A program made the translations under genes and the position numbers. Below the pieces are notes generated by a model. It was not told where the DNA came from. It saw nothing but the letters and a program-made list of their open reading frames with translations, and made no database searches. DNA of 64,000 nt from JBBSUQ01 sp964389755 (GTDB lineage Bacteria; Bacteroidota; Bacteroidia; Flavobacteriales_D; Crocinitomicaceae), in contig CAYMEW010000020.1 in NCBI GenBank assembly GCA_964389755.1, positions 12,951-76,950 on the forward strand. Direction: 5' to 3'. Below, in pieces: positions 7,995-16,921 of the stretch; position 1 is the first letter of the stretch, and each line of letters begins with the position of its first letter.

Positions 7995-10110
7995 TGCTGA
8001 ACAGAAGTTTCGTTTTTAATCAGATCGTGGTTATAGCGTTGAATCATCGCCTTAAGTCGCCGGGTATACTCATTTGCCTTTCCGCGCAGTTCCGGCAAAG
8101 AATCCTGCGGATATTCTTTCAGTTCACGACATTCGAACAAATTACGTGCCTCGTCGTTGCTGAAGTTCAGTAAATAGGTATCCCGGAAGTAATGATATGT
8201 TCCGTCGAGGTAGGCGATCGCTTCACGCGGTTGGTTGTCGAATACGGAATGACCGAAAGAATAATAGCGCGTCCGGATGTTCAGCAGATCCAGAACCGTT
8301 GGAAGAATGTCGAGTTGTTGCATCACACGCTCGTCCTTCCGTTTTCCCAGCAGTCCGCCCGGATGGTAAAAAGCGATCGGAATGCGATACAGGAACGTAC
8401 GCTGACTGAATTCGGGCGTGGTGCTTGCCGGCGTGTGGTCGGCACAGATCACAAAAAGCGTATGATCGAACCAGGGCTGTTTTTTGGCTTCCCGGAAAAA
8501 TTCACTTAAGGCATAATCGCCATAACTGATCGACGCACAAATGGGCTGCGGACCGTGTTTCACCCGTTTACGCATGTGTTCCGGAATAAAATAAGGATGA
8601 TGCGAGGAAAGCGTGAAAAGTGTACCGATGAAAGGTTCCGGGAGTTTGCTGAGTTCACGTGCAGTCCACGGGTTGAAGTATTCGTCCAGAATTCCCCAGG
8701 TCTTATCAAAATGCTTGTCGTTATTGTATTCGAAGCGACCGAAATAACGTTCGTATCCGGCCTGTGCGGCGAACGCATCGAAACGCATGCTGCCGTTTGT
8801 GGCACCGTGAAAAAAGGCACTGGAGTAGCCTGCTTTGTGCAGAAGGTCCACGAGCGATTCAATGTGATTGGTCGAATAGTTCGAGGATATGTACGGGTTG
8901 TCCATGAGGCTCGGCATGGAAGCAACGATCGCGGGCACGGCCTCGATCGATTTTTTACCGTTGGCATACGCGTACTCGAAATACCAGGATTCGTCCAGCA
9001 ACGAATCGAGAAAGGGTGTGTAGCCTTCACCGCCTTCCGGGTATTTCCCCACGAATTCGATCCCGAAACTTTCAAGAATGATGATCATGACGTTGGTCTT
9101 CTCCGGCAGGAGGTGTTGCGGCTGACTGGTATGTATCGGATCAAAAAGCTTTTCGGCCTGTTCGGCTGTCATGTATTTTTTTTCTGGCAGATTTTCCTTC
9201 CCGAACGATTTTACCATGGTGAAGGGCGTGTTCATCACCAGTGCCGTATTTTGTACTTCCCCACGAATTCGATCCCGAAACTTTCAAGAATGATGATCAT
9301 GACGTTGGTCTTCTCCGGCAGGAGGTGTTGCGGCTGACTGGTATGTATCGGATCAAAAAGCTTTTCGGCCTGTTCGGCTGTCATGTATTTTTTTTCTGGC
9401 AGATTTTCCTTCCCGAACGATTTTACCATGGTGAAGGGCGTGTTCATCACCAGTGCCGTATTTTGTACACGTGTAAACTTGCTTGCTTCGATCAGCCCGA
9501 CAGGCCTCAGCCCAAATCCGCCACGTGCAATCACAATCAAAAGCGGAACGTAGATCACAAACGAAAGCAGGTTTGAAAGCCAGAAATCTCTGCCGGAAAC
9601 CGGCCTCGCCTGTTTGCGCATGCGCCTGTTTACAAAGATCAGTAGCGCAAGCAGTGCTATAAAAAAGAGGATCAGGAACCAGAAATCCCGGATAAAGGAA
9701 GTGATAAGCTGGTTCAGGTCATTTCCGGCACCGAGAATGGTAAACAGGTCGGCCGTCGAGCGCTTACCCGTGTATTTGAAATACTCGACATCCATGAGGT
9801 TGAGGCCGAGCATCAGGCAGGTGATCCCGTAAAAAAGAATGCCGAAGAAGAGTTTGTAAAACCGGTTGTAGCGCCAGGGAAAGGGAAGGAGGTACAGGCA
9901 ATAATAGGGCATAAAACAAATCCCGATGGAAATGGCATCGAACCATATACCGGACAAAAAATCCGACAAACCGGCGGCGGGAAAACTGCTCGAGTTGAAC
10001 GCATAAAATAGGATGCGCGTCAGTGTCAGAAGCAGCCACACGATACCCAGCCTGCGAAAAAGCGCACGAACATGTGCCGGAATCACAAGTGCCAGGAATC
10101 TGTCTTTCAT
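7991..10110 (-). pseudogene. LTA synthase-family sulfatase, interrupted by a 212-bp tandem duplication
   Basis: The 5' part (10110-9235) encodes about four N-terminal membrane helices and the start of the alkaline-phosphatase-like domain (VMIIILESFG, containing the Glu of the metal site). The 3' part (9238-7991) repeats that stretch and continues through the extracellular sulfatase domain, including FHGATNGSMRFD and ICADHTPAS. The two frames overlap only because 212 bp are present twice in tandem (9045-9256 and 9257-9468), which shifts the frame. Collapsing one copy gives a single 635-residue membrane-anchored phosphoglycerol/phosphoethanolamine transferase-like protein, a normal family length. 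As sequenced, the protein would stop at KYKIRHW. A real mutation and an assembly error are both possible. Confidence 0.85.
9045..9468. repeat. Perfect 212-bp direct tandem duplication
   Basis: Bases 9045-9256 and 9257-9468 are identical as far as I can read and directly abutting. 212 is not a multiple of three, so the duplication frameshifts the sulfatase gene. No mismatches were found, which implies either a very recent event or an assembly artefact. Confidence 0.95.
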
Positions 10111-10141
10111 CGGGGCAAAATTAACAAACTTTATGTGTTAC

Positions 10142-10170
10142 AAACGGGGACTGAAGCCCCCGTTTATAGT
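10142..10170 (-). terminator. Terminator of the AsmA-like gene
   Basis: AAACGGGG/CCCCGTTT inverted repeat with a short loop, directly downstream of the minus-strand stop codon at 10170. Confidence 0.75.
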
Positions 10171-13052
10171 TATTTCAGTTTGTCTGCTTCTTCACGTGCC
10201 TTTTTCATAAGGTCGTCTGCTTTCTGATTCGCCTCGGCTTCTACTTTATCGGCTTTTTCATCGGCTTCCTTGCGGATTTTGTCCGCTGTAAGTTCAGCTG
10301 CTCGTTTTTTAAGCGGATTGGAGCCGGCTTCATCGATCAGTTTTTTCGCCTGTTCATCGGCTGCTTTGCGGATGTCAGCGGCTGACTTTTTCCCGGCAGC
10401 TTTGATCTGGTCAGCCTTTTTCTGAGCATCGGCAAGAATTTTCTGCTTTTTCGCCTCGAGGTCTTCCTTGACGTCATCGACTTTATCATTGACAATGTTT
10501 TTCACGGAATCCTTCACCTCGTTGAGTTTTTCTTTCCCCGCATCGATGAGTGCGTCTTTCAGGTTGCCAGTGGCATCGAGGAGTTGTTCTTTGAAGTCGG
10601 TAGACACTTTCGGATCGCTTACCTTCCCGGTAACGTCCACGTTGATCTTCACGACATCAGGGATCAGTTTCAGGTCCAGTTTAGCCACGTTATTCACTTT
10701 TTTGACCTGGTCCTCCACGAGTTTGATCATAGCCGCCGGAATCTGGTCTTTCGGGATGTTCATTTGAAGGTCATAGTCCATATCCTGTTCAAAAGAAGTG
10801 GTTCCCCACACGGTTGTCCCGATCTTACCGAGGTTGATGTCGAACGGGTTTACGGCTACCTTGCCATCTTCAAAGCGGAACCGGGCATTGACATTCTTCA
10901 GCGTTTGCTCTTTGATCTGGTCGATCTTCAGCGCATCGCCGATCTTTTCGAGTGGTTTAAAACCGGAAATGCTGATAGAGTTCGATGAAAGTGTTCCGCC
11001 GCCGGTAAGTGTCGAATAGATCGGTTCGAGTGACGGTTGCAATAAAGTTTTCATATTGAAAGAGGAACTGATCCGTCCGTTGGCAAATTTCGCGATGGGT
11101 GCGAGCTTTTCAATGGTTATGAAGTTTTTAGCGAGTTCTGAAATATCCAGGTCGCGCAGGTCGTACCCGAAGTCAACAGCCGGTTTGCGGTGATCTTTTG
11201 TATTGTAATCGCCGCGTAAAGCAACTGTTCCGCCCATGGTGTTCATTGACAGGTTGTCGAGGCTGGCTACCTCGTCCTTCACCTTTATTTTTCCCTGTAC
11301 ATTTTTGATGTCCATGCCGTTGTAACGAACCGTGTTTATGGACGTATTCAGGTCAAAGTCCACGTTCGCCGGGATGAGGATCGGTTCGGCCGCTTCGCTG
11401 CCCGTATCCGGTGTACTTTCGCTACTTGTGCCTTCTTCTGCCGGAGCAACGGCCATCAGCTGATCGAGGTCAATGAGCTGACTGTTCAGGTTGAAACTGC
11501 CTTTCAGTAGTTCTTCACGGAAGAAATAGCCGAGGTAATTGTCAATGTTTCCGGACATTTTGAAATCGCTGCGTCCCATTTTGGCCTGTAGGTTTTCAAG
11601 CGCCAGCATTTGTGGTGAAAAGCGGAAGACCATGTTTTTGATGTCGACCGGATCCGGGAGGTCCGGCGATTTGTAGAGCATATCGGTCAGCGTCAGTAAT
11701 CCGTCTGCTTTAAACTTTTCGTATTGTTCACTTTCAAGCGCGCTCAGGCGACCGTTCAAAACCACATTCGCATCGAGTTTGCCATTGTAGGATTCTCCTT
11801 CGGCAAGCGGCATGATCTGGCCGAGTGTGGCAAGGTCTACTTTGGCCATGATCTTCGAGTCGATCAGCGGATCGGTCATCGGGTTGCGCATCTTTAAGGT
11901 GGCATCGAGCAGGTTTCCTACGAATTCCGAGTGAAAACGCGATACATCCAAAGTCATTTTATCGAGGTCCGCTCCGCCGGCAAATGTGCTGGAAGCGTCC
12001 ACCCCGATGTTGGTGATTTTCCCCGGAAGGTCCGGGTATCGGATCGAGGCATTGCTTACTTTCATTCCGAAATCCCAACCGGGCATGTTCACGTCGTCCA
12101 TTTTGCCTTTAACTTCGCCTTTCAGGCTGAGATCGCCGGAGGTAACCATGGATTCGTATCCGGTACGATAGAATGCGGGGATCAGGGAAAGCAGGTCTTT
12201 GAAAGACGTTTTGGAAGCGTTCAGTTTCAGATCCATGTCGTCGTAACCTTCCATCATCCCGTAAAAGCCATCCACTGAAAATTTAAGGGCATTCAACGCG
12301 ACTTCATTCTCACGCAACGTAAACTTCATCGTCTTTTCGGTCATTTCAAGCAGCAACTTGACGTCGGCTTCCGTTTTAACGTCCGTCAGGTAACTGATTC
12401 CGTCCATTTCGTAAGAAAGCTTTTCAATGCGCGTCTTTGTTTTAAAATCGACTACCGATTCGGTAAGATCGCCGTTCCCTTCGTGGTCTACATTTACAAT
12501 TTCAGCCTTCATGTTCCCGGCTTCGTCGGTATAATAAATGGTTCCGTTTGAAATGCTGTATTCCTGCAGTGAAAGTTTGAAGTTGCTCGGTTCGCTGACT
12601 TCTTCCTCGGTTTTGAGGGAGTCGGGTTTCACGATGTCGTAGTTCGCCCGACCATCCTGGAGAATGCGTACATCGATCTTTGGCTCTTCGAGGTAGATGG
12701 CGTCAATGGAGATCTGGTCACCTCCGATCACGTCCCAAAGCCCGACCTGGGCGGTAAATTCTTTGACATTCACGAGTTCCACGCCCTCGAACTCATCCCG
12801 GCCTGTAAGTTTTGTATTGTATAATTTGATCGAAAGATTCGGAAAAGTGCTGAAAAAGGTAAGGTCGAAATCTTCCAGCGAAAGGTCTGCCAGGAGTTGC
12901 TTGCTGGCTTCTTTGAGCACCATTTCTTTGATCTGGTCCTTAAACAGGATCGGGATAAGGATCAGGGCTATGATCAGGAGTAATAACATAATTCCGGTCC
13001 ATTTGAGTATTCTGCGAAACAGGCTTTTTTTCTTTTTTTCTTTCTTTTTCAT
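10170..13052 (-). CDS. Large AsmA-family protein
   Basis: Membrane-anchored AsmA/YhdP-like protein of 960 residues. A Lys-rich N-terminus (MKKKEKKKKSLFRRILKW) precedes one TM helix (about 18-40). The long beta-rich body carries the AsmA N-terminal signature (FDLTFFSTFPNLSIKLYN) and a C-terminal AsmA_2-like region near residues 600-800. AsmA-like proteins form hydrophobic grooves that carry phospholipids to the outer membrane. The last roughly 150 residues are an Ala/Lys/Asp-rich coiled coil (repeats of KADQIKAAGKKSAADIRKAA type), an unusual extension. It appears monocistronic. Confidence 0.85.
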   Translation of the reverse strand: MKKKEKKKKSLFRRILKWTGIMLLLLIIALILIPILFKDQIKEMVLKEASKQLLADLSLEDFDLTFFSTFPNLSIKLYNTKLTGRDEFEGVELVNVKEFTAQVGLWDVIGGDQISIDAIYLEEPKIDVRILQDGRANYDIVKPDSLKTEEEVSEPSNFKLSLQEYSISNGTIYYTDEAGNMKAEIVNVDHEGNGDLTESVVDFKTKTRIEKLSYEMDGISYLTDVKTEADVKLLLEMTEKTMKFTLRENEVALNALKFSVDGFYGMMEGYDDMDLKLNASKTSFKDLLSLIPAFYRTGYESMVTSGDLSLKGEVKGKMDDVNMPGWDFGMKVSNASIRYPDLPGKITNIGVDASSTFAGGADLDKMTLDVSRFHSEFVGNLLDATLKMRNPMTDPLIDSKIMAKVDLATLGQIMPLAEGESYNGKLDANVVLNGRLSALESEQYEKFKADGLLTLTDMLYKSPDLPDPVDIKNMVFRFSPQMLALENLQAKMGRSDFKMSGNIDNYLGYFFREELLKGSFNLNSQLIDLDQLMAVAPAEEGTSSESTPDTGSEAAEPILIPANVDFDLNTSINTVRYNGMDIKNVQGKIKVKDEVASLDNLSMNTMGGTVALRGDYNTKDHRKPAVDFGYDLRDLDISELAKNFITIEKLAPIAKFANGRISSSFNMKTLLQPSLEPIYSTLTGGGTLSSNSISISGFKPLEKIGDALKIDQIKEQTLKNVNARFRFEDGKVAVNPFDINLGKIGTTVWGTTSFEQDMDYDLQMNIPKDQIPAAMIKLVEDQVKKVNNVAKLDLKLIPDVVKINVDVTGKVSDPKVSTDFKEQLLDATGNLKDALIDAGKEKLNEVKDSVKNIVNDKVDDVKEDLEAKKQKILADAQKKADQIKAAGKKSAADIRKAADEQAKKLIDEAGSNPLKKRAAELTADKIRKEADEKADKVEAEANQKADDLMKKAREEADKLK

Positions 13053-13116
13053 ACCTTTTGTAGGTTAATTGCGATATTTGTTACTACTAATAAGTTACGC
13101 TTTACATGCTAAGATA

Positions 13117-13899
13117 ATGGAAAAAATAACATTTGCCCTTTTCCTGTTTTTTTTGACTTTACCGGCCCTGTCGGATGCGCAGATCATTACGAATGAAAAG
13201 CCGACGCCCAAACCTGTCCCCAAAGAGGAAGTGAAACCGGAACCGAAGGAGGTGATACCGGAAGACACTGTAAAGCCGAACTATTACCCGGAAGACATTG
13301 CATTGTTCTTTGAATTCTCCCCGACGAATACAAACCCCTATTTGCAGGAAAATCCCTCGGTTTTTGGCAAACCGCTGGGCGAACGGGCAAACGAACGTGC
13401 TGCGAATATCTGGTCTTTTGCGCTGGGATTCCGCGCTCCGATGGGCCGTTACTTCGCATTTCAGTCTGGGATCAGTGTCCTGCGAAACGCGGAAGAGTAC
13501 GATTTTTCAGGAGTGGATACTTCTTTTTCGTACCGGACAACCTATACTTACCTGGCCATGCCGCTGAAAGTGTATTTCGAGTTCGGAAACCGCGTACGCG
13601 GGAAAGTAGGGGCGGGGGTGATTCCACAGATGCTCAACGGCTACAGTCAAAAGCAGGAATGGACGACGAGTCTGGGGAACCGCGACCGGAATACAGTCAC
13701 CTCGCGCAACGGGCTCAGTTCGTTTGTCGTGAGTGCTACGGTGTCTGCCGGCGTTTCCTTCCGTTATTCGGAAAACATTTCGCTGTATTTCGTACCCGAA
13801 TACCGCATGCAGCTCAATTCCACTTACCTGAACGAGTATCCCTACATTCACAAGGTAAATGCATTTGCCCTGAGCTTCGGGCTGTATTATCATTTATAG
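13117..13899 (+). CDS. Outer-membrane beta-barrel protein
   Basis: Encodes 260 residues when started at the ATG at 13117, which gives the signal peptide MEKITFALFLFFLTLPALSDAQ. An in-frame start at 13069 would put a non-signal extension in front. A Pro/Glu/Lys-rich linker (about residues 30-55) precedes alternating aromatic strands typical of an 8- to 10-stranded barrel, for example FSYRTTYTYLAMPLKVYFEF, ending in FALSFGLYYHL. It is probably an outer-membrane porin-like or OmpW/OprF-type protein with unknown cargo. It is followed after one base by the NIF3 gene. Confidence 0.75.
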   Translation: MEKITFALFLFFLTLPALSDAQIITNEKPTPKPVPKEEVKPEPKEVIPEDTVKPNYYPEDIALFFEFSPTNTNPYLQENPSVFGKPLGERANERAANIWSFALGFRAPMGRYFAFQSGISVLRNAEEYDFSGVDTSFSYRTTYTYLAMPLKVYFEFGNRVRGKVGAGVIPQMLNGYSQKQEWTTSLGNRDRNTVTSRNGLSSFVVSATVSAGVSFRYSENISLYFVPEYRMQLNSTYLNEYPYIHKVNAFALSFGLYYHL

Positions 13900-13900
13900 T

Positions 13901-14995
13901 ATGCAATTAAAAACGATCATAGATGAACTCGAGCGACTTGCGCCGCCGGGGTCCCAGGAAAGCTACGACAATTCCGGACTGATCACCGGGAATCCGGGAA
14001 TGCATATCAGCGGCGCACTTATTTCGCTGGATTGTACGGAAGAAATTGTAGACGAAGCGATCGAAAAAGGATGCAACCTGGTCATTGCCCATCACCCAAT
14101 CGTATTTGCGGGCATGAAGAAGCTGACGGGCCGAAACTACGTGGAACGTACCGTGATCAAAGCGATCCGAAATGATGTGGCGATCTATGCCATTCACACG
14201 AACCTCGACAATTTTCGGGGCGGTGTGAACCTGGAGATCTGCGAACGGATCGGCGTTCTGAAACCGCAAATACTGGCTCCGAAACCAAATACACTTGAAA
14301 AACTCGTGGTGTTCGTGCCGGAAACACACGTTCAGAACGCGTCGGAAGCGCTTTTTGAAGCAGGTGCGGGCCACATTGGGAATTACGACCGCTGTTCCTT
14401 TAAAACTTCCGGCACCGGCACTTTTCGTCCGTTGGAAGGCAGCGACCCTTTCCAGGGAAAGCAGGGTGAAACGGAGCAAAGTCCGGAAGTTCGCCTCGAA
14501 GTACTGGTCAGCAAACACCGCCGCGGAACCATTCTGAAAGCGCTTTTTTCAGCGCATCCGTATGAAGAAGTGGCCTACGACCTGATTCCTTTGTCAAACG
14601 TCAATCCCTTTGAAGGAAGCGGCATGGTCGGCGAACTGGAAACCGAACTGGACGAGCGGGAATTCCTTTCCCGGCTGAAAACGGTGTTCGGCTGCGGAGT
14701 GATCCGGCATACACATCTTTCCGGAAAACCGGTGAAACGCGTGGCCGTGTGCGGCGGATCCGGAAGTTTTTTACTGGAGAAAGCCAAGGCGGCAGGCGCG
14801 GATTTCTTTGTGACGGGTGATTTCAAGTATCATGAATTTTTTGATGCTGAAAACCAAATTGTTATCGCGGATATCGGGCATTATGAAAGCGAACAGTTCA
14901 CAACAAATCTGCTGGCCGGGATTTTGAAGAAAAAATTTACTAATTTTGCGGTTCATTTAACTGGATTAAATACCAATCCGATAAATTATTTTTAG
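13901..14995 (+). CDS. NIF3-like dinuclear-metal protein
   Basis: Nif3/YbgI family protein of 364 residues with the insert seen in longer bacterial members. Metal-binding motifs are visible: AHHPIVF near residue 65, HTNLD near 97, and a C-terminal GDFKYHEFFDA followed by DIGHYESEQF. The family forms hexameric rings with two metals per subunit and is linked to GTP cyclohydrolase-like folds. Its cellular role is not settled. It sits immediately upstream of the zinc-ribbon protein (3-base gap), a pairing common in Bacteroidota. Confidence 0.92.
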   Translation: MQLKTIIDELERLAPPGSQESYDNSGLITGNPGMHISGALISLDCTEEIVDEAIEKGCNLVIAHHPIVFAGMKKLTGRNYVERTVIKAIRNDVAIYAIHTNLDNFRGGVNLEICERIGVLKPQILAPKPNTLEKLVVFVPETHVQNASEALFEAGAGHIGNYDRCSFKTSGTGTFRPLEGSDPFQGKQGETEQSPEVRLEVLVSKHRRGTILKALFSAHPYEEVAYDLIPLSNVNPFEGSGMVGELETELDEREFLSRLKTVFGCGVIRHTHLSGKPVKRVAVCGGSGSFLLEKAKAAGADFFVTGDFKYHEFFDAENQIVIADIGHYESEQFTTNLLAGILKKKFTNFAVHLTGLNTNPINYF

Positions 14996-14998
14996 CAC

Positions 14999-15754
14999 AT
15001 GGCAGCAACCTCGACTAAAAAGGAAGCATCGGTGTCGGAAAAACTCGACGCCCTCTATGAATTACAAAAAATTGATTCTGAAATAGATCGCATTAGAACC
15101 ATCCGTGGAGAATTGCCGCTGGAGGTGCAGGACCTGGAGGACGAACTCGAAGGTCTTGAAACACGCATCCGAAAGATCCAGGAAGAAATAAAAGAACTTG
15201 ACCAGGAAATCGCCGAACGCAAACTGTCTTCGAAAGAATCGGAAACAGCGATTTCCAAGTACAAGGAACAGCAAAACAACGTGCGAAACAACCGTGAGTT
15301 CGAATCACTTGCCAAAGAGATCGAATTCCAGGACCTGGAAATCAAATTGCACGATAAAAAATCGAAAGAAGCCAAAGTAAAGATCGCTGCAAAAAAAGAA
15401 CTGCTCGATGAGGCAAAGGAACGCCTTGACCTGCGAAAAGGAGATCTTGCTGCGAAAAAAGCCGAACTCGACGAGATCGTTGGTGAAACGCAAAAAGACG
15501 AGGATAAACTCGTAAAATCTTCTAACGACGCAAAAGCGAAGATCGATGCACGCCTGGTTGCCGCTTACAACCGTCTGCGCACCAATGCGAAGAACGGACT
15601 GGCAGTAGTACCGGTGGAACGCGATTCGTGCGGAGGATGCTTCAACAGTATCCCGCCGCAGCGCCAGTTGGATATCCAGACGAAAAAGAAAGTGATCGTG
15701 TGTGAACATTGCGGTCGCATCCTCGTACCGTCTGAAGAGGAAACAGAAGCTTAA
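14999..15754 (+). CDS. C4-type zinc-ribbon coiled-coil protein
   Basis: Encodes 251 residues. A long antiparallel coiled coil (about 15-180, Glu/Lys/Leu rich) is followed by a C-terminal zinc ribbon CGGCFNSI ... CEHCGRIL with two CxxC knuckles (about residues 210-240). This is the CT398-like/DUF164 architecture. In other bacteria such proteins are implicated in nucleic-acid or secretion-related scaffolding. The exact function here is unknown. It is co-directional with NIF3 and closes the unit, with a strong terminator behind it. Confidence 0.9.
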   Translation: MAATSTKKEASVSEKLDALYELQKIDSEIDRIRTIRGELPLEVQDLEDELEGLETRIRKIQEEIKELDQEIAERKLSSKESETAISKYKEQQNNVRNNREFESLAKEIEFQDLEIKLHDKKSKEAKVKIAAKKELLDEAKERLDLRKGDLAAKKAELDEIVGETQKDEDKLVKSSNDAKAKIDARLVAAYNRLRTNAKNGLAVVPVERDSCGGCFNSIPPQRQLDIQTKKKVIVCEHCGRILVPSEEETEA

Positions 15755-15778
15755 GACAAAGAATAATCGGAAATAATG

Positions 15779-15808
15779 AAACGGGAAAAGTACTTTTCCC
15801 GTTTTTTT
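15779..15808 (+). terminator. Terminator after the zinc-ribbon gene
   Basis: AACGGGAAAAG-TA-CTTTTCCCGTT hairpin followed by eight T. Confidence 0.92.
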
Positions 15809-15868
15809 TATGACCGAAAAATCGCAGGTTGTTTTTTTTAGATATCTTAGGACGGAAAAATTTAATCA

Positions 15869-16324
15869 ATGGATACCTTAGACCAGGATGTATTAGAACG
15901 AAAATCGAATGAGAATTCGGTACTTTTCAACAACCAGTACTTATTGACCGCCGGTGCGTGGGCACGCTTTGTCGGTATTTCCCAGTACATTTTTTCAGTG
16001 ATTTTCCTGGTTCTGACCGGTATTATGGTCAATACGCTGATCCAGATCAACGAACAAATGAAGCTTTTCAGGAATTATTCCAGCCAGATCTATGCGACCT
16101 ATTTCGTACTGGCGCTGTTTTACCTTCTTCTTGCCGTTATACTGGCGCTGTACGGCACTGCCTCATTCCGCTTTGGAAGTAACGTGAAACGCGGTGTGTA
16201 CTTCTCAAATATGAATGCGTTCTCAAAATCATTTCAAAACCTCAGACGTCACTTTCTTTACGGCTTTATCATGCTTACATTCGGAATTATGATGACTCTC
16301 ATTCAATACTTAAGGCTTCTGTAA
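15869..16324 (+). CDS. DUF5362-like membrane protein (copy 1)
   Basis: Polytopic protein of 151 residues with an acidic N-terminus (residues 1-25) and about four TM helices (35-60, 75-95, 95-105 region, 130-148). It has no catalytic residues. Length, topology and the internal loop (FRFGSNVKRGVYFSNMNAFS, then SFQNLRRHFLYGFI) match the next gene in layout (LQYNSRMKQAL ... AFKTLRAYFVFYGI), so the two look like diverged paralogues of a small Bacteroidota membrane family. Function unknown. Confidence 0.6.
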   Translation: MDTLDQDVLERKSNENSVLFNNQYLLTAGAWARFVGISQYIFSVIFLVLTGIMVNTLIQINEQMKLFRNYSSQIYATYFVLALFYLLLAVILALYGTASFRFGSNVKRGVYFSNMNAFSKSFQNLRRHFLYGFIMLTFGIMMTLIQYLRLL

Positions 16325-16340
16325 GGCGAAACTATTTACT

Positions 16341-16757
16341 ATGAAAAACGAATTTTCAACATCGGACCAGTCATTAACGCAGAACATGAAAAGTTCCGGC
16401 AATATGTCATTGCTGTATGCGATCGTGGTTTTCATGAGTGCAGTGATCGGCCTGATTAATATGATCCGGCTATTTAGCAATGTCGGGAATAATAGTGTTA
16501 ACACCTACCTGATTGTCGTATCACTCGTTTCCCTGGGGATCTCGATCGTTTTTGGAATGCTCAGCCTGCAATACAATTCACGCATGAAGCAGGCATTGCA
16601 GAATGGGGTTGACCAGGATTACAACGAGGCTTTTAAAACCCTGCGCGCATACTTTGTATTTTACGGCATCGTCATGATCCTCGTGTTTCTCCTGCTCATT
16701 ATCGTTGCGATCTACGTATACATTTTGATAAGCAGCTTCAGGGGTGGCCGGTTTTGA
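16341..16757 (+). CDS. DUF5362-like membrane protein (copy 2)
   Basis: Encodes 138 residues with four predicted TM helices, a polar N-terminus and a short basic C-terminal tail (SSFRGGRF). It follows the preceding paralogue after 16 bases on the same strand, so the pair is probably an operon. The shared layout around the third helix (AFKTLRAYFVFYGIVM) is the best evidence of relationship. No function can be assigned. Confidence 0.6.
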   Translation: MKNEFSTSDQSLTQNMKSSGNMSLLYAIVVFMSAVIGLINMIRLFSNVGNNSVNTYLIVVSLVSLGISIVFGMLSLQYNSRMKQALQNGVDQDYNEAFKTLRAYFVFYGIVMILVFLLLIIVAIYVYILISSFRGGRF

Positions 16758-16889
16758 GTAACCAGGCACGGTTTCACCTGTAGTTCCAAACAGTTTTCAG
16801 GATTTTTTTTAGCGTCAGGGATTGCAATTTCAGCCTGTATTCGCATCAAATTTTAAGCTGCTACGAACCCCCGTCCTTTTTATAATGCG

Positions 16890-16897
16890 TATTTTTG
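16890..16897 (+). promoter_or_regulatory. Candidate -7 box of ccsBA
   Basis: TATTTTTG at 16890-16897 matches the Bacteroidota TAnnTTTG -7 element and sits 24 bases before the ATG. A clear TTG at the -33 spacing is absent, so support is partial. Confidence 0.35.
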
Positions 16898-16921
16898 TGC
16901 AACTTTTTATTGTACGAAAAG

